From: Geodermatophilus saharensis
GTDB lineage: Bacteria; Actinomycetota; Actinomycetes; Mycobacteriales; Geodermatophilaceae
Length of the DNA: 64,000 nucleotides
Assembly: GCF_900188205.1 (NCBI RefSeq)
Contig: NZ_FZOH01000007.1
Span: forward strand, 118,709 to 182,708
Direction: 5' to 3'
In this document: one piece after another, positions 28,494 through 37,125 of the stretch
Layout of the letters: every line of letters begins with the position of its first letter
Numbering within the stretch: the stretch's first letter is position 1
Program-made: the position numbers and the translations under genes
Notes under the pieces: generated by a model
What the model was told of the DNA's origin: nothing
What the model saw: the letters and a program-made list of their open reading frames with translations, nothing else
Databases searched by the model: none

Positions 28494-30051
28494 GGAGCGG
28501 CTCCAGGGCGAAGTACACCAGGAACAGCGCGCTGATGACCCACATCAGCGGATGGATCCCGCGGGCCCGGCCGGTCGCCGCCCGCAGCAGGACGTAGGTG
28601 ACGACGCCGGCGCCGATGCCGTTGGTGATCGAGTAGGTGAACGGCATGAGCGCGATGGTGAGGAAGGCCGGGATGACCAGGGTCATGTCGTCCCACTCGA
28701 GGGTGCGGATCTGGCTGATCATCAGCGCACCGACGATCACCAGGGCCGGGGCGGCGGCCTCGGAGGGCACCACCTGCACCAGCGGGGTGAAGAACATCGC
28801 CACGAGGAACAGCACGCCGGTGACGATGCTGGCCAGGCCCGTGCGGGCGCCGTCGGCCACACCGGAGGCGGACTCGATGTAGGTGGTGTTGGACGAGACG
28901 CTCGCCGCGCCGCCGGCCGCGGCGGCCAGCGAGTCGACCAGCAGCACCGGCTGCGAGCCGGGCAGGTTGCGGTCCTCGTCGAGCAGGCCGCCCTCGGCGC
29001 CGACGGCGGTGACCGTGCCGACGGTGTCGAAGAAGTCGGCGATCATGATCGAGAAGATGATGAGCAGCGCGGCGACGACGCCGATCCGCTCGAACCCGCC
29101 GACGAGCGAGAACTGCCCGACGATCGACAGGTCGGGCGTGCCGACCACGTCCTCGGGCAGCCGCGGGACCTGCAGCGCCCAGCCGCGGGCGTTGGCCTCG
29201 GTGCCGTCGGGGCCGATCCGCGCGCCGATGTCGGCCACTGCCTCGACCACGATCGCGAGCACGGTGGAGACGACGATGCCGATCAGCAGCGCGCCCCGGA
29301 CCCGGCGGACGACCAGGACGGCGGTCAGCAGCAGGCCGACGACGAAGACCAGCAGCGGCCACCCCGCGAGCTGGCCGCCCACGCCGAAGCTGATCAGGGG
29401 TGAGCCCGGCCGGATCACGCCGGCGTCGGCCAGGCCGATGATGGTGAGGAAGAAGCCGATGCCGACGGCGATCGCGGTCTTCAGCTGCGGCGGGATCGCC
29501 TCGAACACCGCCCGGCGGAATCCGGTGAGCACCAGCACCGTGATGAGCAGGCCCTCGAGCACGACCAGGCCCATGATCTCCGGCCAGGACAGCTGGGTGG
29601 CGGCGAAGACGGCCACGATCGCGTTGATGCCGAGGCCGGTGGCCACCGCGAACGGGTAGCGGCCGACGACGCCCATGAGCACGGTGAGCGCACCGGCGAC
29701 CAGTGCGGTGACCGCCGCGACCGCGCCGAAGGGCAGCGTGGCGCCGGTGACGTCGGGCCCCGACAGGATGATCGGGTTGAGCACCACGATGTAGGCCATC
29801 GTGAAGAAGGTGGTCAGCCCGCCGCGCACCTCGCGGCCGACCGTGCTGCGCCGGGCGCTGATGCCGAAGTAGCGGTCCAGGCCGTTGCGCGGCCGCAGCT
29901 GCGGGCCGGCGCTGCGGCGGGGCCGCGTCCCGGTCGCCGCGACGTCGGCCGGGGTGTCGCCGGTGGCCGGGGCGCCGGCGGCGGGCGTGGCCCGCGCAGC
30001 AGGGGCGGCGGTGGCACCGGTGCTCCGGGACCGTCGGGACTTCTCGGGCAT
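28480..30051 (-). CDS. AzgA-like purine (hypoxanthine/guanine) permease
   Basis: Proton-driven nucleobase importer of the NCS2/AzgA branch, 523 residues. Diagnostic stretches: GGLTTFFTMAYIVVLNPIIL after helix 1, ATGLGINAIVAVF, DFFDTVGTVTAVG and SSNTTYIESASGVADGARTG, which all match the AzgA type rather than uracil or xanthine permeases. Fourteen or so hydrophobic segments. The ATG at 30051 follows AGGAG by six bases and adds an Ala/Thr/Arg-rich cytoplasmic tail of about 65 residues, longer than usual. Followed on the same strand by marR and the MFS gene; divergent from DUF2530. Confidence 0.9.
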   Translation of the reverse strand: MPEKSRRSRSTGATAAPAARATPAAGAPATGDTPADVAATGTRPRRSAGPQLRPRNGLDRYFGISARRSTVGREVRGGLTTFFTMAYIVVLNPIILSGPDVTGATLPFGAVAAVTALVAGALTVLMGVVGRYPFAVATGLGINAIVAVFAATQLSWPEIMGLVVLEGLLITVLVLTGFRRAVFEAIPPQLKTAIAVGIGFFLTIIGLADAGVIRPGSPLISFGVGGQLAGWPLLVFVVGLLLTAVLVVRRVRGALLIGIVVSTVLAIVVEAVADIGARIGPDGTEANARGWALQVPRLPEDVVGTPDLSIVGQFSLVGGFERIGVVAALLIIFSIMIADFFDTVGTVTAVGAEGGLLDEDRNLPGSQPVLLVDSLAAAAGGAASVSSNTTYIESASGVADGARTGLASIVTGVLFLVAMFFTPLVQVVPSEAAAPALVIVGALMISQIRTLEWDDMTLVIPAFLTIALMPFTYSITNGIGAGVVTYVLLRAATGRARGIHPLMWVISALFLVYFALEPLQQLF

Positions 30052-30138
30052 GCGGGCTCCTGCGGACTGCTGCTGCCGGGCGGTGAGCGGCGACAGCGTG
30101 CCACACGGCGGACGCGCTCCCGGCCGGGCGGCGCCGCC

Positions 30139-30144
30139 TAGGGT
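30139..30144 (+). promoter_or_regulatory. -10 box of leaderless DUF2530 gene
   Basis: TAGGGT, seven bases before the GTG at 30152, where the transcript would start. No Shine-Dalgarno is present. Confidence 0.5.
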
Positions 30145-30151
30145 CGGCGTC

Positions 30152-30403
30152 GTGTCCCGTCCCGCCTCCGGCCGCCCACTGAAGCCGGCCCCTCCCCCGC
30201 TGCGCGTCGACACCGCCCGCGTCGTCCTCGCCGGCACGGCGCTGTGGGTGGTCGCCCTGGTGGTCGTGCTGCTCCTCGGCGACCGGGTGGAGCGGGTGTG
30301 GACCTGGACGTGCGTCGCCGGGATCGTGCTCCCGTTCGTCGGCCTGGCGATCATGCGCTGGCAGGGCCAGCTCGGCCGGCGCGACCCCGGCGACGACCGG
30401 TAG
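30152..30403 (+). CDS. DUF2530 two-helix membrane protein
   Basis: Small actinobacterial membrane protein, 83 residues. PPPLRVDTARVVLAGTALW opens the DUF2530 pattern, helix 1 is VVLAGTALWVVALVVVLLL, helix 2 WTCVAGIVLPFVGLAIM, and the tail is basic/acidic (RWQGQLGRRDPGDDR). GTG 30152 is the expected leaderless start, seven bases after TAGGGT. In M. tuberculosis the matching gene (Rv0882, from memory) stands next to the SpoU and sepH genes. Function unknown. Confidence 0.8.
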   Translation: MSRPASGRPLKPAPPPLRVDTARVVLAGTALWVVALVVVLLLGDRVERVWTWTCVAGIVLPFVGLAIMRWQGQLGRRDPGDDR

Positions 30404-30412
30404 GCGCCCCGC

Positions 30413-31720
30413 TCAGCCGGCCTGCAGCAGGCGCACCGTCGCTACGGCGAGCACCCGGGTGACCGCCGTCAGCTCGGTGAGGTCGACGTGCTCGTCGTAG
30501 GAGTGCGCGTGCACCACGTCGCCGGGGCCGTAGTGCAGCGTCGGGACACCCTCGGCGGCGTAGAGCCGCAGGTCGCTGCCGTAGGGCACGCCCCGCTCGC
30601 GCGGCGCGGTACCGGTCAGGTCCTGCTGCGCGGCGGTCACGACCTGCCGCAGCGGGGCCCCGGCCGGGGTGCGCCCCGGCGCGAACTGCCCGCCGGGCCA
30701 CGTCACCTCCACCGGGTGGGAGCGCAGGAAGGGGTGCTCGGCGCAGGCGGCGGCCAGCCGCTCCTCGACGGCGGCGCGCGCCTGCGCGGGGTCCTCGTCG
30801 AGCCGGACGCCCAGCCGCCCGGTGGCGGTGAGCGAGTCGGGCACGGTGCTCGCCCAGTCCCCGGCGACGACGGTGCCGATCGAGAGCGTGTGCGCGATCG
30901 GGTACTCGGCCATGAGCGGGTCGACGACGGCGTTGCGCTCGGCCTCGAGCTCGCGCAGCACGGCGTCGACGACGACGAAGTGCTCGACGGCGCTGCGCCC
31001 GGCCCAGCGGGCGCTGCCGTGCGCCGGCTCCCCCGGGACGACGAGCTGGAAGGTCAGCGCACCGCCGGCCGCGGTGGTGAGGGTGCCGCTGGTCGGCTCG
31101 GTGATGACGCAGGCGTCCCCCCGGTGGCCGCGGGCCAGCGTCGCGAAGGCACCCAGGCCGCCGTCCTCCTCCCCGCCGACCAGGTGCAGCGCCAGCCGGC
31201 CGGGCAGCCGCACGCCGCTGGCCAGCACCGCCTCGGCGACGGCGAGGTTGGCGGCCACGCCGGCCTTCATGTCGCAGGCGCCGCGCCCGTGCAGCCGCGG
31301 GCCCGACACCCGCGGCGTCCAGGGGTTCGCGGCCCACCGCCGCAGGTCCCCGGGCGGGACGACGTCGACGTGGCCCTGCAGCACCACGGTCGGTCCCGCG
31401 TCGCCGCCGGTCGTGGCCACCAGCCCCCAGGACTCCCGCCGCGGGACCTCCGTGCCCGGGAAGCCGGGGCGCCGGGCGAGCTCGTCGACGTCGAGCCGCC
31501 AGTGGTCGACGTCCATGCCGGCGCGGGCGGTGCGCTCGGCCAGCCCGGCGAGCAGCTCGGACTCGGCGTCGCTGCCGGTGACGCTCGGCACGCGCAGGAG
31601 GTCGGCGAGCGTGCGGTGCAGCGCCGTGACGTCGAGGGCGTCGAGGACGGCCTCCTCGGTCCGGCTGGTCCTCCCCCGCGGGGCCCTCGTCTCGGGCGCC
31701 CACGACCCCGTCAGTGTCAC
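30413..31720 (-). CDS. M20 family peptidase/deacylase (ArgE/DapE-like) 1
   Basis: Zinc hydrolase that removes acyl or aminoacyl groups, 435 residues. Metal and catalytic residues are all present: His and Asp in VVLQGHVDVVPPGD, bridging Asp in GRGACDMKAGVAANL, the Glu pair in VGGEEDGGLGAFA, Glu in VITEPTSG and the late His in GPGDVVHAHSYDEHVDL. The GTG at 31720 follows GGGAGGAGGAG by three bases. A close paralogue is at 56621-57892. It diverges from an Lrp/AsnC gene; TAGCGT on the minus strand (31762-31767) is a likely -10. Substrate not determinable, perhaps an N-acyl amino acid sensed by the Lrp protein. Confidence 0.87.
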   Translation of the reverse strand: MTLTGSWAPETRAPRGRTSRTEEAVLDALDVTALHRTLADLLRVPSVTGSDAESELLAGLAERTARAGMDVDHWRLDVDELARRPGFPGTEVPRRESWGLVATTGGDAGPTVVLQGHVDVVPPGDLRRWAANPWTPRVSGPRLHGRGACDMKAGVAANLAVAEAVLASGVRLPGRLALHLVGGEEDGGLGAFATLARGHRGDACVITEPTSGTLTTAAGGALTFQLVVPGEPAHGSARWAGRSAVEHFVVVDAVLRELEAERNAVVDPLMAEYPIAHTLSIGTVVAGDWASTVPDSLTATGRLGVRLDEDPAQARAAVEERLAAACAEHPFLRSHPVEVTWPGGQFAPGRTPAGAPLRQVVTAAQQDLTGTAPRERGVPYGSDLRLYAAEGVPTLHYGPGDVVHAHSYDEHVDLTELTAVTRVLAVATVRLLQAG

Positions 31721-31812
31721 GACTCCTCCTCCCGGTCCCGCCACCGTGGCGGGCGCGGGAGACGCTAGGGACACGCGGCGCCCGGCGGGAGCCCGAAACG
31801 GTGCGTCCTCCC

Positions 31813-31850
31813 TACGATCCGTTGCGTCTGCAGCGGGGTGGACGCAACGG
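31813..31850 (+). promoter_or_regulatory. -10 box and inverted-repeat operator of the lrp-like gene
   Basis: TACGAT (31813-31818) fits a -10 box. Directly after it are perfect 10-base arms CCGTTGCGTC (31819-31828) and GACGCAACGG (31841-31850) around 12 bases. Lrp/AsnC proteins commonly bind such sites and repress their own gene. Confidence 0.7.
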
Positions 31851-31859
31851 AGGAGCACG

Positions 31860-32297
31860 GTGGACGAGCTGGACAAGGCGATCGTGCAGCGGCTCCTCCG
31901 GGACGCCCGCACGACCTACGGCCGGATCGGCGCGGAGGTGTCGCTGAGCGCGCCGGCCGTCAAGCGCCGGGTCGACCGCCTGGTGCGCACCGGGGCCATC
32001 CGCGGGTTCTCCGCCGTGCTCGACCCCGCCGTCCTCGACTGGGACGTCGAGGCCTACGTCTGGGTCTACTGCGAGGGCGCGCCCGACCCCGAGGAGGTGC
32101 GCCGCCAGTTCGAGGACGTGCCCGAGGTGGTGCAGGCGACGACGATCTCCGGCACCGCCGACGCCGTGCTGCGGCTGCAGGCGCGCGACACCACCGAGCT
32201 CGAGCGCGCCGTCCGCCGGCTGCGGGCGCTGCCCACCGTGGCGCGGACCGAGAGCGCGGTGGTCCTCTCCCGGCTCATCGACCGCTCCCGCGTCTGA
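31860..32297 (+). CDS. Lrp/AsnC family regulator
   Basis: Amino-acid-responsive regulator, 145 residues. The N-terminal helix-turn-helix is LDKAIVQRLLRDARTTYGRI followed by GAEVSLSAPAVKRRVDRLV and the wing GAIRGFSAVLD (about 3-60); the C-terminal half is an RAM ligand domain with VEAYVWVYCEGAPDPEEV and ATTISGTADAVLRLQARD. GTG start after GGAGGAG with a 4-base spacer. The neighbouring divergent M20 peptidase may be its target; the inverted repeat at 31819-31850 lies between them. The effector is unknown. Confidence 0.92.
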   Translation: MDELDKAIVQRLLRDARTTYGRIGAEVSLSAPAVKRRVDRLVRTGAIRGFSAVLDPAVLDWDVEAYVWVYCEGAPDPEEVRRQFEDVPEVVQATTISGTADAVLRLQARDTTELERAVRRLRALPTVARTESAVVLSRLIDRSRV

Positions 32298-32324
32298 GGT
32301 CCGCGCCGGCGACCGGGGCCGTCG

Positions 32325-33125
32325 CTAGAGGACGTCGAAGTCCGCGGTGTCGTAGCGGGCCGACGTGACGACCTCGGTGGGCTCGCCGGCCGGCAGGGTC
32401 GCCTGGCTGTGCGCGCCGCAGCCGTAGTCGACGGCGACGACCCGCCCGTCGGCCGGGGAGTACTCGTTGCCGCAGGCGCCGAGCAGCGTGCGCAGCGACC
32501 CGGCCAGCGGCAGGAAGAAGCCGCAGGTGGCGCAGGGGCCGGGGGCCTGCCGGGCCATGGGCGCGCGGGGGCCGAAGTCGCCGGCCAGCCAGCGCGCGGC
32601 GGCGCCGCCACGGCCCTCGGCCGACATCACCCGCTCGCGGCCCAGCCCGATCTCGGTGGCCACGGCCTGCGCCTCGGGGTCGGTCGCGGCGTCGTCGTCG
32701 GCGGTGTAGGAGGGCACCAGCCGGGGGTCGTCCTCGGTGGCCGGCAGCACGTCGCCGACCGACAGGTCACCGGGGCGCAGCCGCTCGTGCCACGGCACCC
32801 AGGCCGGGGCGAGCAGCGCGGCGTCGCCGGGCAGCAGGACGACCTCGTCGACGGTGACCCGGTCCTCGCCCGGCACGGCGGCCAGGGTGACCGCCCAGTA
32901 CCAGCCGACGTACCCGGGCTGGCGGCTGGCGAAGGAGTGGGTGACGACGGCGCCGAGCGCCTCGAGCGCCACGCCCTCGGCCGGCGTCCCCAGCGGCTCG
33001 GCCGTGACGCCGAGGTGCTCGCCGACCAGGCCGGGGTCCCCGGCGGTCTCCTCGGCCGCGGCGCGGGCGACGTCGACGGCGGCGGTCAGCACGTCGCTGC
33101 CCGCGGGGGCGGTCTCGGGGTGCAC
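32325..33125 (-). CDS. DUF3027 zinc-ribbon-like protein
   Basis: Conserved actinobacterial protein of unknown role, 266 residues. The first 230 residues are mixed alpha/beta (EALGAVVTHSFASRQPGYVG, YWAVTLAAVPGEDRVTVDEV). The C-terminal third has CATCGFFLPLAGSL, LLGACGNEYSPADG and VDYGCGAHSQATL, four cysteines placed like a zinc ribbon. GTG 33125 (MHPETAPAGSD) is preceded by GATGAGCGG. It diverges from the MFS gene at 33222, the same order as in other actinobacteria where DUF3027, an MFS protein, DUF2771 and a long cold-shock gene are neighbours. Confidence 0.8.
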   Translation of the reverse strand: MHPETAPAGSDVLTAAVDVARAAAEETAGDPGLVGEHLGVTAEPLGTPAEGVALEALGAVVTHSFASRQPGYVGWYWAVTLAAVPGEDRVTVDEVVLLPGDAALLAPAWVPWHERLRPGDLSVGDVLPATEDDPRLVPSYTADDDAATDPEAQAVATEIGLGRERVMSAEGRGGAAARWLAGDFGPRAPMARQAPGPCATCGFFLPLAGSLRTLLGACGNEYSPADGRVVAVDYGCGAHSQATLPAGEPTEVVTSARYDTADFDVL

Positions 33126-33221
33126 CCGCTCATCGTCCCAGACGGCGGGCGCGTGACCGAGCGGCCGGTCGAGGTGATCACATCCGCCCGGACTGCCAGG
33201 GAGGTGCGGCACGATGGGGGC

Positions 33222-34895
33222 GTGCCGTCCTCGCGCCCGCCCGGGTCCCGCCGGGGTCCGCTGCGCCGCGGGCGGTCCGGGCCGGATCCGGCGGACCGCC
33301 TGGACACGACCCCGCTCGACCTGCCCCAGCCGGGAACGCAGCCGCAGGTCGCGGCACCGCCGGTGCACCCCGCGCCGCCGGCCGGCTACGGGCCACCGCC
33401 CGGCTACGGCCCGCCACCCGGCCACGCCCCGCCACCCGGCTACGGGCCACCGCCCCCGCCACCCGGCTACGCCCCGCCACCGCCGGCTCCTCCTCCGGCG
33501 GCGGAGTCCGCCGCCGCGCCGCGGGTCACCGTCACCCGCGTCGCCGTCGCGCGCAGCCGCGAGTTGACCCGCGCCGGTGTCGCCCGGGTGCGGGCGGCCA
33601 GCCGCGCCGACGGCGCCGGCGAGAGCGGGCTGACCCAGCTGCTGTGGGTCAACGCGCTGCACATGGCCGGCGACGCGCTGATCGCCGTCTCGCTGGCCGG
33701 CACGCTGTTCTTCGCCGCCGCCTCCGACGCCCAGCGCTGGAACGTCGCGCTGTACCTGCTGGTCACGATGGCGCCGTTCGCCGTGGTGGCGCCGGTCATC
33801 GGCCCACTGCTCGACCGGCTGCAGCGCGGGCGCCGGTGGGCGCTGGGCGCGGCGTCCTTCGGCCGGGCGGTGCTGGCGCTGGTCATGGCCGCCCACCACG
33901 ACGACTGGTGGCTCTACCCGGCCGCTCTCGGCGTGCTGGTGCTGTCCAAGGCGCACAACGTGCTGCGCGCCGCCGTCGTCCCCCGAGTCCTGCCCGCCGC
34001 CATGTCGCTGACCTCCGCCAACGCCCGGCTGTCGGTGTTCGGCCTGGTCACCGCGGGGGTCGTCGGCGGCCTCGGGGCGGGCATCGCCTGGGCGTTCGGC
34101 TTCTCGCCGCTGCTGTGGGTCACCGCCGCGGTCTTCACCGTCACCGGGGTGCTGGCGGTGCGGCTGCCGCGCCACGTCGACGTCCCCACCGGTGAGCAGC
34201 CCGCCGACGTGCTGAGCACCGACGAGCTGCCGGTCGCCGGCCGGCGGCGGCGCCCGGTCAACCCGCACGTGGTGCTGGCGCTGCGGGCCAACGCGGCGCT
34301 GCGCGGGCTCGGCGGGTTCCTGACCATCTTCTCGGCGTTCCTCGTGCAGGCGACCGTCGAGGGCGGCTGGGAGCCCACCCTCGCGCTCGGCGCGATCGCC
34401 GGGGCCGCGGGCGCCGGCAGCGTGATCGGCACGGGCATCGGCTCGCGGCTGCACGCCGCCGACCCCGACCGGGTGGTCGTGTGGTCGGCCGGCGCCGCCG
34501 CCGCGGTCACCGTGCTCGCCGCGGTGTTCTTCGGCCTGGCCACCGCGGCCGTCGTCGCCGGGGTCTCCGCCGTCGCCAACGCCCTGGGCAAGGTCGCCCT
34601 CGACGCGATCATCCAGCGCGAGGTGCCCGAGAGCCTGCGCGCCTCGGCGTTCGCCCGCTCCGAGACGGTGCTGCAGCTGGCGTGGGTGGTCGGCGGCGCC
34701 GTCGGCATCGCGCTGCCGCCCATCGGGTGGCTCGGCTTCACCGTCGCGGCGTCGCTGCTGGTGCTCGCCGTCGGCCTGGTGCTCGTGCGCCCGCGGCGGC
34801 GCCGGTGGGCCACGGTCGACCCCGACGCCCCCACCGTCCCCGGCGTCGTCGCCCCGCCCGGGGCCCCGACCGTGCCGGAGGCACCCCGCCCGTGA
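33222..34895 (+). CDS. MFS transporter with Pro-rich N-terminal tail
   Basis: Membrane carrier of 557 residues. The first 140 are soluble and Pro/Gly-rich, with GYGPPPGYGPPPGH-type repeats (about 55-85) and a basic helix RVAVARSRELTRAGVARVRA. The carrier domain starts at GLTQLLWVNALHMAGDALIA and has about twelve hydrophobic segments, with ANARLSVFGLVTAGVVGGLG and REVPESLRASAFARSETVLQ typical of actinobacterial MFS proteins near DUF2771. A charged loop separates the two halves. GTG follows GATGGGGGC. Its stop overlaps the DUF2771 start as GTGA. Substrate unknown. Confidence 0.85.
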   Translation: MPSSRPPGSRRGPLRRGRSGPDPADRLDTTPLDLPQPGTQPQVAAPPVHPAPPAGYGPPPGYGPPPGHAPPPGYGPPPPPPGYAPPPPAPPPAAESAAAPRVTVTRVAVARSRELTRAGVARVRAASRADGAGESGLTQLLWVNALHMAGDALIAVSLAGTLFFAAASDAQRWNVALYLLVTMAPFAVVAPVIGPLLDRLQRGRRWALGAASFGRAVLALVMAAHHDDWWLYPAALGVLVLSKAHNVLRAAVVPRVLPAAMSLTSANARLSVFGLVTAGVVGGLGAGIAWAFGFSPLLWVTAAVFTVTGVLAVRLPRHVDVPTGEQPADVLSTDELPVAGRRRRPVNPHVVLALRANAALRGLGGFLTIFSAFLVQATVEGGWEPTLALGAIAGAAGAGSVIGTGIGSRLHAADPDRVVVWSAGAAAAVTVLAAVFFGLATAAVVAGVSAVANALGKVALDAIIQREVPESLRASAFARSETVLQLAWVVGGAVGIALPPIGWLGFTVAASLLVLAVGLVLVRPRRRRWATVDPDAPTVPGVVAPPGAPTVPEAPRP

Positions 34896-35383
34896 GGACG
34901 CTCCCCCGCGCCGCCGCCGTCCTGCTCGCCGGCGCGCTCCCCGCCGTGCTGGCCGCCTGCGGCTCGTCCGCCGCCGCCACCCCGCCGGAGGTCACGATCA
35001 GCGCCGGCCCCCAGGAGGTCACCGCGCGGCCGAGTCAGTACTGCGGGTCCGGCCAGGGGCAGCGCTACGACGTCACGCCGCCGGTGGTCGAGGTCTCCCC
35101 CGACACCCCGATCACCCTCACGGTGCCCGAGGAGGTCGCGGCCAACGGCTGGTCGGTGCAGGTCTTCGACGAGCAGCTGCAGGAGCGGATCGGCGAGGTC
35201 GACGTCGAGGCCGGCACCACCGCGTTCGACGTCAACAGCTCCGACGTCGTCCCGCCGGCGTTCTACCTCGTCGTCGTCGAGGACCGGCACGGCGAGTGCC
35301 TGCTGACCGGCTCGTGGCCGGTCGGCTTCCTGCGCGCCGGCGGCGACCTCGGGGAGCCGACCCCGACGACACCGGCGGGTTAG
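34892..35383 (+). CDS. DUF2771 lipoprotein
   Basis: Predicted lipoprotein, 163 residues: basic start, hydrophobic [13 protein letters not shown] and lipobox LAACGSS, then an exported beta-rich domain of the DUF2771 type ([80 protein letters not shown]). Two cysteines in the mature domain could pair. GTG start overlaps the MFS stop by four bases. Its TAG stop overlaps by four bases the stop of the converging cold-shock gene. Likely acts with the MFS carrier at the outer face of the membrane; function unproven. Confidence 0.82.
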   Translation: MRTLPRAAAVLLAGALPAVLAACGSSAAATPPEVTISAGPQEVTARPSQYCGSGQGQRYDVTPPVVEVSPDTPITLTVPEEVAANGWSVQVFDEQLQERIGEVDVEAGTTAFDVNSSDVVPPAFYLVVVEDRHGECLLTGSWPVGFLRAGGDLGEPTPTTPAG

Positions 35384-35775
35384 GCCTCCAGGTCGCCGGC
35401 GACCGCGCGGAGCACCGCCGCCACCTTGCGCGACTCGGCGCGATCGGGGTGCCGGCCCCGGCGCAGGGAGTTCGAGACGTCGTCGAGCAGCTTGATGAGG
35501 TCCTCGATGATCGGGACCAGCTCGTCGGGCTTCTTGCGGCTGGCCGCGGCCACCTTCGCCGCCACGGAGGGCAGCGGGTCGAGCACGCGGACCTGCAGGG
35601 CCTGGTCGCCCCGGCGGCCGGCCACGATGCCGAACTCCACCCGCTGGCCCGGCTTGAGCTCGGCGGTGCCCGCGGGCAGCGCGTCCTTGTGCACGAAGAC
35701 GTCGGGCCCGTCCTCGCGCGAGAGGAAGCCGAACCCCTTCTCGGGGTTGAACCACTTGACTCTGCCGGTGGGCAC
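35380..35775 (-). CDS. Long cold-shock domain protein (CspB-like)
   Basis: RNA/DNA-binding protein of 131 residues: a normal cold-shock domain (1-66) with RNP1 KGFGFL (13-18) and RNP2 VFVHKD (27-32), plus a helical C-terminal extension ([36 protein letters not shown]). This form is the actinobacterial CspB type, as Rv0871 (from memory). GTG start nine bases after GAGGGA. Shares its 3' end with DUF2771. The leader (35776-35870) is long enough for cold-regulated structure but I see no known motif. Confidence 0.88.
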   Translation of the reverse strand: MPTGRVKWFNPEKGFGFLSREDGPDVFVHKDALPAGTAELKPGQRVEFGIVAGRRGDQALQVRVLDPLPSVAAKVAAASRKKPDELVPIIEDLIKLLDDVSNSLRRGRHPDRAESRKVAAVLRAVAGDLEA

Positions 35776-35871
35776 GGTGAGATCCCTCGGTCGCTCGCGG
35801 GGTGGCCCGGCCGGGAGGCCGGCGGACGGCGGCGCGGTCGCCGCTGGCCCCAGGTTAGTCGCACGCGGCCC

Positions 35872-35877
35872 CTAGCC
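35872..35877 (+). promoter_or_regulatory. -10 box of leaderless DUF202 operon
   Basis: TAGCCT, seven bases before the GTG at 35885; the transcript probably begins at or next to the start codon. Confidence 0.5.
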
Positions 35878-35884
35878 TGGCCCG

Positions 35885-36244
35885 GTGCCACCCGCCGACG
35901 GGCTCCCCGGCCACCCGGACTACCGCTTCACCCTCGCCAACGAGCGCACGCTGCTGGCCTGGCTGCGGACCGGCCTGGCCCTGGTCGCCGCGGGCGTGGC
36001 GGTGGCGTCCTACGTCCCCTCGCTGGGCACCTCCTGGGGCGGCGGCGCGGCGGGCCTGGCGCTGGTGGCCACGGGGCTGGGCGCGGCGCTGACCGGCTAC
36101 GCGCGCTGGCGGGGCAACGAGCGCGCCATCGCCGAGGACCGGCCGCTGCCGGCGGCCCGCGGCACCGTCGCCCTGGCCGGTGCGGTCGCGCTGGTGCTGC
36201 TGCTGGTCGGCTGCCTGCTGGCGGTCGAGGTCGCCGCGCGGTGA
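35885..36244 (+). CDS. DUF202 membrane protein (YidH-like) 1
   Basis: Small three-helix membrane protein, 119 residues. The DUF202 motif is FTLANERTLLAWLRTGLALV (about 18-37), followed by helices AAGVAVASYVPSL, GGAAGLALVATGLGAALTGY and GTVALAGAVALVLLLVGCLL. YidH-like proteins resemble the VTC-associated transmembrane domain; a role in polyphosphate or ion handling is only a family guess. GTG start, leaderless context. Its TGA overlaps the second DUF202 start (GTGA). Confidence 0.85.
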   Translation: MPPADGLPGHPDYRFTLANERTLLAWLRTGLALVAAGVAVASYVPSLGTSWGGGAAGLALVATGLGAALTGYARWRGNERAIAEDRPLPAARGTVALAGAVALVLLLVGCLLAVEVAAR

Positions 36245-36540
36245 GCGGCCGGGAGACCCAGCCGGAGCGCACGCGGCTGTCCTGGCAGCGCACCGGGCTG
36301 GGCCTGCTGGGCATCGCGGCGCTGCTGGGCCACCACGGGCTGCGCGCCGGCGCCACCGCCCCGCTGCTGCTCGGCGCCGCCGTCGCGGTGCTCGGGCTGG
36401 GCGTCCTCACCGGGCTGGCGCCGTGGCGGGCCCGGCAGCTGGACCGGCGTCCGGCCGCAGCGCCGGTCCCGGCCGCCCTGGCCACCGCGGCGGTGGCCGC
36501 GGCGGCCCTCGCCGCCGCGGTGAGCGTGCTCAGCCGCTGA
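36241..36540 (+). CDS. DUF202 membrane protein 2
   Basis: Second member of the tandem pair, 99 residues with three hydrophobic stretches (GLGLLGIAALLGHHGL, APLLLGAAVAVLGLGVLTGL, ALATAAVAAAALAAAVSVLS). The DUF202 signature is shorter, ERTRLSWQRTGLGLLG (about 9-24). The GTG overlaps the stop of the first gene, so the two are made in equal amounts and may form a hetero-oligomer. Eleven bases of its 3' end overlap the converging nucleotidyltransferase gene. Confidence 0.8.
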   Translation: MSGRETQPERTRLSWQRTGLGLLGIAALLGHHGLRAGATAPLLLGAAVAVLGLGVLTGLAPWRARQLDRRPAAAPVPAALATAAVAAAALAAAVSVLSR

Positions 36541-37099
36541 CGACCTCCGGGTCGACGACGCCCAGGCGGCCGAGCAGCTCGAGGAAGGCGACGGCGAAGA
36601 CGTTGTCGGCGACCTCCCGGCGGACCACGGCCCAGTCGACCTGCTCGCGCAGCGCCCGGGCCACCGGGAACAGCCGCGAGAGGTCGCAGTAGTGCTCGTC
36701 GAGCGTCATCAGCTTGGTGACCAGGATGTCGGTGGCCGCCAGCACCGGCATGTGCACCGAGAGCACGGGACGGTCCTCGGCGCGGTCGATCAGGTCGGCC
36801 TCCACCGGCCGGCCGCAGGTGCGCCACAGGACGTCGACGAACGAGTCGCCCTGGACCACCTTGGTCAGCCAGTCCTCGGCCGGGTCCTGCACCTGCAGGC
36901 CGGCGTCGGCGAGCACCTTGGTCGCCCGCTCGGCCTCCTCGGCGGTCACCAGGAAGTCGGCGTCGTGGTCGGGCTCGGGGGCGCCGCGCACCCACGCGGC
37001 GTAGCCGCCGCACAGGGCGAAGGGCACCCCGCCCTCCTTCAGCGCGACGGCGACGCGCTTGAGCAGGTCACGGATCTCGTCGCGGTCGGAGGGCTGCAC
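36530..37099 (-). CDS. Nucleotidyltransferase-fold protein
   Basis: Predicted nucleotidyltransferase of the minimal or AbiEii-like kind, 189 residues from GTG 37099 (MQPSDRDEIRDLLKR). The motif is GGYAAWVRGAPEPDHDADFL (about 29-48): GG then the acidic DHDAD; a third acid lies in VEADLIDR. The C-terminal half is helical (VTKLMTLDEHYCDLSRLFPV, REVADNVFAVAFLELL) like the substrate domain of these enzymes. No partner antitoxin is adjacent, so it may not be a toxin. A GTG at 37132 would add 11 residues and overlap the divergent gene. Confidence 0.65.
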   Translation of the reverse strand: MQPSDRDEIRDLLKRVAVALKEGGVPFALCGGYAAWVRGAPEPDHDADFLVTAEEAERATKVLADAGLQVQDPAEDWLTKVVQGDSFVDVLWRTCGRPVEADLIDRAEDRPVLSVHMPVLAATDILVTKLMTLDEHYCDLSRLFPVARALREQVDWAVVRREVADNVFAVAFLELLGRLGVVDPEVVSG

Positions 37100-37125
37100 G
37101 CGCGTGCAGCTACCCGCCTCCGGGC

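Noticed and set aside
36530..37099. Type IV toxin (AbiEii) of a toxin-antitoxin pair
   Set aside because: Only the nucleotidyltransferase motif is seen; the adjacent gene is an EEP hydrolase on the other strand, not an AbiEi antitoxin.
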